A stretch of DNA of 64,000 nt. It comes from Lichtheimia corymbifera B2541 (taxonomy: Eukaryota > Mucoromycota > Mucoromycetes > Mucorales > Lichtheimiaceae). The position numbers were made by a program, and so were the translations under genes. The notes beneath the pieces are model-generated. The model was not told the DNA's origin. It did no database searches and was given only the letters and a program-made list of their open reading frames with translations. The DNA lies in the NCBI GenBank assembly GCA_000697475.1, contig JNEU01000982.1, positions 1 through 64,000 on the forward strand. The letters are read 5' to 3'. This document shows, piece after piece, positions 58,998-64,000 of the stretch. The first letter of the stretch is position 1. The number at the start of each line of letters is the position of its first letter.

Positions 58998-60493
58998 CCT
59001 TCTAATTCCAGCAAACCTAATACCTCTATACAGTTTTGCGAATGGTGTTATATATATATCAATGAACCTCGGCTCACGCGCGCGGAGAACCATGATACCT
59101 TTGTGAGACCTGGGGGCGATAAGGACGATGATGATGTACCCCGCACTGTTCCAAAAAGGGTTAAAAAACTTGATTTGTGTTTAGCTAGAAACAAAAGGTT
59201 TTTTGGCATGTGTGCCAAAATGTCCAAGTGTGACCTTCCACATTCACTCATCCATCATGATCCCATGGATTTATTTTTGTCGCTCTTGTTTGGGTATGCA
59301 ATGCCATGTTTGATTTTGCAGAATACAATGAAATGGACATTTATGTAGAATTTAGGGCAAAACATTTCCCAATTAAAGTTCAGGCAGTGCGATTGGATCG
59401 CTCTGACATCGAATCAACTGCTATCTGACTTAAAGGACAGCTACTGATAAGAAAGATATAGAGTTGCAATATGGCTTACCAATGCTGTGGATCAAGGAAC
59501 CAACCGAGGATTCTTGGTGCAATGAAAAATAGTAGCACAGAGTCATTGATTTAGGCTGTCAATTTTTGTTTTCTCATTGTGAGCAAGGGAAAAGGGGGGA
59601 GGAGGTGGGGAAGGATATAGTTACGATGATCATAGATCTTGTACTCACTCCATTTCCCACGGGGTTCGCTTTACGTATTTTGGCGGCAATATCTGACATT
59701 GGGGCTATACAGTATATGTAAAACCGGTGGTTAAAGTGAAATAATACAAGAGTGAGTATGCGATCTCAGAATGTATTGTAACGTTGGCCCGAATTCGCAG
59801 CAGAAACGAACGTATCAAAGGCAGAGGAGCAACCCGGTAGTTTTGGGTTGTAACTATGATAACCACTCTGCCATGTGGTACCGTCCTACGATCAATCCCA
59901 ATACCGAAGAACACAAAATCCGAGAGTTTACATAATAAAGTTCACGAATGATCGGATCGCATCCTGCATATCATTAGAAGCTGACAGTAATTGCAGCATT
60001 TGTATATAAAGGTGACCATGCTAACGCATCATGGGGAGTTTCTTTTATATGAACCCCTTTTAATGCAGCAGGCACATCCACTCATTCATGGCTTTTCTTC
60101 ATAGTACACATACAGCACTCACCCAAAGACGCTTCCGTTAGCAGCCGATAGGCATTCTCACGGTACACGTAATGTGCGGGTCGGTGCGAGCCCAACAAAA
60201 AGCAGTGCGTGATTGTCGTCGGGGGTGGGAAACAAAAAGCTGGGGTAGAGAGAGTAGAATGCATGTGTGTGTGAATGTATGTTGCATAATACAGCTTGTT
60301 TTATTTCCAATGATATTATGATGATAAAGAAGTCTCTATAGCAACGAACTACTGAGTGAGAGAGAGAAAAGAGAATATATGTTCCATCAATTTGATCTCG
60401 TGACAGCCTATTCTAGAGCTTCCCTTGGCGCCGAAAAAGTCGCAAATTACACTTGTCTCTTATACACCCACACATATATATATTTTCCTGCAT
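58998..60493. other. Intergenic, divergent promoters
   Basis: 1.5 kb between divergent genes. It contains the permease 2 promoter (AT repeat near 59046) and that of the STIMATE-type gene, plus G/A-rich patches (59590-59615). Short frames are unsupported. Confidence 0.4.
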
Positions 60494-61542
60494 ATGCTAT
60501 TTACACGTGCCCCACCTCCCAATGACGATGATGATGCTGAAGCCGGTTGCAAACTGATGGACGCATTTGCTATATTTATTCAACTCTGCTTGGCTGCAGC
60601 TGCATTCTCTACACTGATTATCAAACGGCATCGGGAACATCCGCAGCGGCCTGTGCGCATTTGGTACTTTAGCAGTGGTTCTTTATCCTTGCAACAACAA
60701 TACTCACCATTACGAAAAGGGGTTTTGACGTCAGTAAACAACTGTTTGGTGGCATTGTGATCCACACACTCAATGTGGTAGCGTCTTATATCTCTGGAGA
60801 CAGTCTCGAAGGGCAACAATCCAATCCTTGTGTCTGGTACGTTACGTTTCCTTTTAACCGCGCCCCGCACGTTGCCAATAGAAATAATGATGGATCATTA
60901 GGTACTTTTTAAATATACTTGTGGATACAACGCTTGGTGTGGGGATACTATGGGCGATCTTGAAGGGATTCCATCATGTGCTTATTGATCGTCTACAACT
61001 GCATGAGTTTCAAAGCGGTGTCTATGGTGATCCACCCTTTCGAAAACAAGTCAGACGATGGTCCAAACAATTGGCGGTCTATATCACTGGTCTCGCTCTC
61101 ATGAAATTACTCGTCGTCCTGCTATTTCATCTATGTCCTTGGTTATCAGACTTTGGTCGGTGGGTCTTGCAGTGGACCATGGGTAATTATAAACTACAAG
61201 TCGTTTTTGTCATGCTTGTGTAAGTAGTCTATATTTTGTTGGATAGGATGATATTCTCATACATGACCACCCCTTAGATTCCCACTGGCTATGAACATCA
61301 TTCAATTCTGGATCGTGGACACCATCGTCAAACACAATACCGATAAAGAAGCCATTCGATTATCACCCGAAGAGGACGAAGAAGACATGTTGATTGGTGA
61401 AGACGACGAGGATGACAACACGACCCATCGCCATAACCTCCCTTTGTCTGGATCCCCTAAACTTACGCCCCATCATCCTCCATCCTCCTTATCATCCGAG
61501 CACAGCACTTATGAACTCGTAGCCAACAACAGTCGATCTTGA
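60494..61542 (+). CDS. STIMATE/YPL162C-type vacuolar membrane protein
   Basis: Four exons (60494-60663, 60720-60836, 60902-61219, 61278-61542) close to 289 residues. The order 'CKLMDAFAIFIQLCLAAAA', 'RIWGFDVSKQLFGG', 'NPCVWYFLNILVDTTLGV' and a late helix 'MNIIQFWIVDTIVK' matches the family of yeast YPL162C and animal STIMATE (TMEM110), multi-pass proteins of the vacuole or ER-plasma-membrane contact sites. The acidic C-terminal tail is low complexity. Yeast function is unclear; in animals the protein promotes STIM1-dependent calcium entry, which cannot be assumed here. The first Met was chosen because upstream sequence in frame has only a TTG. Confidence 0.88.
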
Positions 61543-61686
61543 GCAAGTGATACCCATTGTTTTTTTGTGTATAAAGTTACATTACTTGTTTTGATCCTTG
61601 ATCGACGAATATGTATTTTTTAATTCACCCATGGTATTGTTGTATCAAATGGCTCTACAGGGGTGGGGTGGGTGACGAGCTACAGT

Positions 61687-64000
61687 TCATAGAGCATTCT
61701 TGGCTTCCTCACATAATCGCTTGTATTCGCTCCATAAAGGACCATCGAATGAATGTTCTGTAAAAGTCCCCGTATCAAGTGATGTCGCTAATCCTTCCTC
61801 AGCAGCAGCAGTTTGGTATTCCGGTTCCAAGAACGCCATAATCAATGTGTTTAAGAGATCTGCCTGGTTTTGTTGCAAAGTAAGGCTTGTTGTCTCCCCA
61901 AATTTGAGCCATCGTTCACGCATATCATTGAAGAGCTCATCGCCGACAAGTCGATCTGGGCCAATGATGGTCTGTGCATTGTGCACTAGCATGGTTGCTT
62001 CATGGAGTCCCCGTGTACAATAGGCTGCACTACATGCTTTCTTGTATGCCGCCTCATCCAATTGCTTTTTGTCCATCCAATAAATAAATATCCACCATCA
62101 AAAAGTAGCATCATTCTCTTACCTTGATACATGCTTTGCCATACGTGAAAATGAGTCGCTCAAAGCCAAGTGATTGAAGTCGTGATTGCGCGTTGATAAG
62201 GTCCGTTTCCAGCAGCAAATGCTCTTTCCATGTCGCTTCTTCCCGTTTAGCTCGTAGCAGCCATGAAAGGGAGTTAAGATAAGCAGCATTCATAAAGGCA
62301 GCGAGAGCGTTCACCACTATTCGTGCGATCTTGAGGAAGGTATCATATTCAGCCCAGAGAGGTACTAACACTGGATCTTGGCGTGATTCATTCTCCAAAA
62401 AGGTAGGCACCTGGGACATCAAAGAAACCTTTAGCTTCAGCATGCCACATGTAAACACGCGTCGTCCCACAACTTACATTATCAACTTGGCTGTCAGCAT
62501 AGGTATAAACATACGTTTCCAAGGCCTGATAATCTTGAATTTTCGCCAAAAAGCTCTCGAAACTAATAGTAGCAAATTTAGTATCCACGGCATCTCCTTT
62601 CCTTAACTTTGTATAAACACTCACTTTTTCATAATGTGATAATCATCAGCTGGATAGGTCTGCGATGCCGTCAGAAGCGTATTCATGTACTTGCGTAGTT
62701 CATCGTCGTCCTCAGATACGGGTTGGTAGTCTATCTCTGGTAGGTCGTCACTGATTGGCGCAACTACGCATTCACCACCACGGTAGGTAAATTTGCTATC
62801 CGGGATTGAAATTTCTTGAGCGTCACCATCGTATGATGTATTGCTGCTGTTGCTGGTGCTGTTGCCTTGATCATACTCCCGTATCGATTCTTCAAGGTTC
62901 TCATTGTCTTTCAAAACGAATTCCTATCAAAAAGGTGTTTAGAAAAGATGATAAAAGAGCACACCATTTTATACCTTCAATGTGTCCGGGACGTGATTAT
63001 CCAAGTCTTCTCTGGTAGGCGATTCCATGGCTCTATCAGCGTAAATGACTGCGAGTGGTGCTGTTGATTCATTGAAAACCTCATCTTCCGTAACAGGGGT
63101 AACAATAGCATCACAGAATTGAAACCATCGTCCTTGTGTATCCTCCTCATGGCGTAGGTTGGCTTGCTCCATCCATATATATCCCCAATAATGTCCAGGT
63201 CCATTTCCTCCATCATGGTAAAGCAGTGCACGAACGTCGTAAGGTTTCTTTTGAAAATCAGGCGTCTCAAACAGCGTGTTGAGTTGTTCTTGGCATGACT
63301 TTTCAATATCATAAAGCTCTGTAGAAAAAGAACATGTTGGTATTATAGCAGGTAGTATGACAGATCCCTTACCTTCCAATCGCTGGGTGATCTTTTGTTT
63401 CACACTTGCAAGCAGCTTTTGTAATGCATGAATCGGTGCAGTTGTGTCAGAGTCACTCTTATCGCCAAAGTAGTCCATCGTCTTGGTCAGGATATCACGC
63501 TTATCAAGGGTGGTAGTGGTGGTAGAGGAGGAGGATTGGCTATCCAAGAATGTCGGCTTAATCACATTTTAGTCTCTACGCATATCATTGCAAGGTATGC
63601 TCACCAGTTTGATATACCCATCTCGGCAATTTCAATCCTTGCTTTTCGAATATCTTGTCTCCATTGATATGCCTGCTGATAACGTTTCAATGCCTCATCC
63701 TTGTTTTCATCCATGTAACGATCGAGATAAATGGTCTTATCAACAAGGTAGTTGCTGGTTGGGCCTTTTGATTCCTCCATGTTGTTCTCCAGAATGACGA
63801 TAAGAATGGGTGGTGCTCTTTCAAATGTTGTCAATCGCCAATCATTGTCGTCTGCAGATGATAGAGTGTGCTGGCTTGTGTCGTCGTTTGTCGGCTCGCA
63901 TACGCTATTGTTGCTGCCGGTATCACGGTGATAATCGTACACCATGGGACCAAGGCAATCATGAAACCTCCTCGCATTTTCGTCATAATGCAGGTTCAGA
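61687..64000 (-). CDS. Ubp2-like ubiquitin C-terminal hydrolase, 3' part (cut by window)
   Basis: The 5' part lies beyond the window. Visible exons (minus): 64000-about 63605, then about 63559-63373, 63318-62975, 62923-62625, 62562-62478, 62410-62123, 62064-61687. The last part of a USP domain is clear: 'APPILIVILENN' and 'DKTIYLDRYMDENK' near the window edge, then the His box 'DGGNGPGHYWGYIWMEQ' and 'FCDAIVTPVTEDEVF', which supply the catalytic His and Asn/Asp. The Cys box is off-window. About 370 residues follow, helical, as in Ubp2-type proteases, which cleave Lys63 chains and interact with Rsp5 partners. The junction near 63559-63605 does not resolve to a standard splice in frame, so one exon edge is uncertain. 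Confidence 0.78.

Noticed and set aside
1..64000. tRNA, rRNA or snRNA genes
   Set aside because: I looked for B-box-like GGTTCRA and 5S-type starts on both strands and saw none convincing; a covariance-model scan would be needed to exclude them.

Overview
The window looks like nuclear DNA of an early-diverging filamentous fungus, most likely Mucoromycota (probably Mucorales). I infer this from short GT-AG introns of about 50-80 nt (some GC-AG), AT-moderate intergenic DNA, abundant CAG/CAA-coded Gln tracts, and a fungal gene set that includes chitin synthases, Mam3, Nab2 and an Ubp2-like protease. No database search was possible. Gene names rest on motifs I can read and on splice models that I assembled by hand and checked for frame closure.

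Layout. 1-4.8 kb is gene-poor: a dispersed repeat at the left edge, then a broken mobile-type pair (TnpB/Fanzor-like RuvC-zinc-ribbon C-terminus beside an HNH/NUMOD4 homing-endonuclease remnant). 4.8-9.1 kb holds a multi-FAS1 membrane protein and a Gln-rich orphan. 9.1-12.7 kb is DNA polymerase REV1 with a 24-Gln insert. 13.2-15.9 kb is a cluster of two small proteins ending in a conserved 'RLDLNLDVxIELRARVHGD' tail around a transmembrane DUF3659-like protein. 16.4-21.2 kb carries a CobW-type zinc GTPase, Sec61-beta and the poly(A)-binding protein Nab2. 21.8-36.3 kb carries two paralogous seven-helix membrane proteins with identical intron positions, a small LYR-like protein, a MYND protein, an ankyrin protein, an orphan, a histone-fold-like protein with a long Ser/Thr/Pro tail, and a third 'LDLNLD' paralogue. 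36.8-47.7 kb is a minus-strand run of membrane and cell-wall genes: Mam3 (DUF21+CBS), a division-1 chitin synthase, a four-CBS protein and a class IV chitin synthase. 48.5-50.4 kb is a striking cluster of nested palindromes and diverged tandem repeats. 50.5-53.5 kb is repeat-rich and gene-poor, including a second copy of the left-edge repeat. 53.6-59.0 kb holds two convergent paralogous APC amino-acid permeases. 60.5-64 kb has a YPL162C/STIMATE-type membrane protein and the 3' part of an Ubp2-like ubiquitin hydrolase cut by the window edge.

The genes are mostly ordinary chromosomal genes, not an operon-like system. Local themes are wall synthesis (two chitin synthases), membrane transport, and three families with more than one member in the window (7TM, 'LDLNLD', permease). 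The best leads for something undescribed are the Fanzor-like/HNH remnant, the 48.5-50.4 kb palindromic array, the 'LDLNLD' tail family and the 7TM family.
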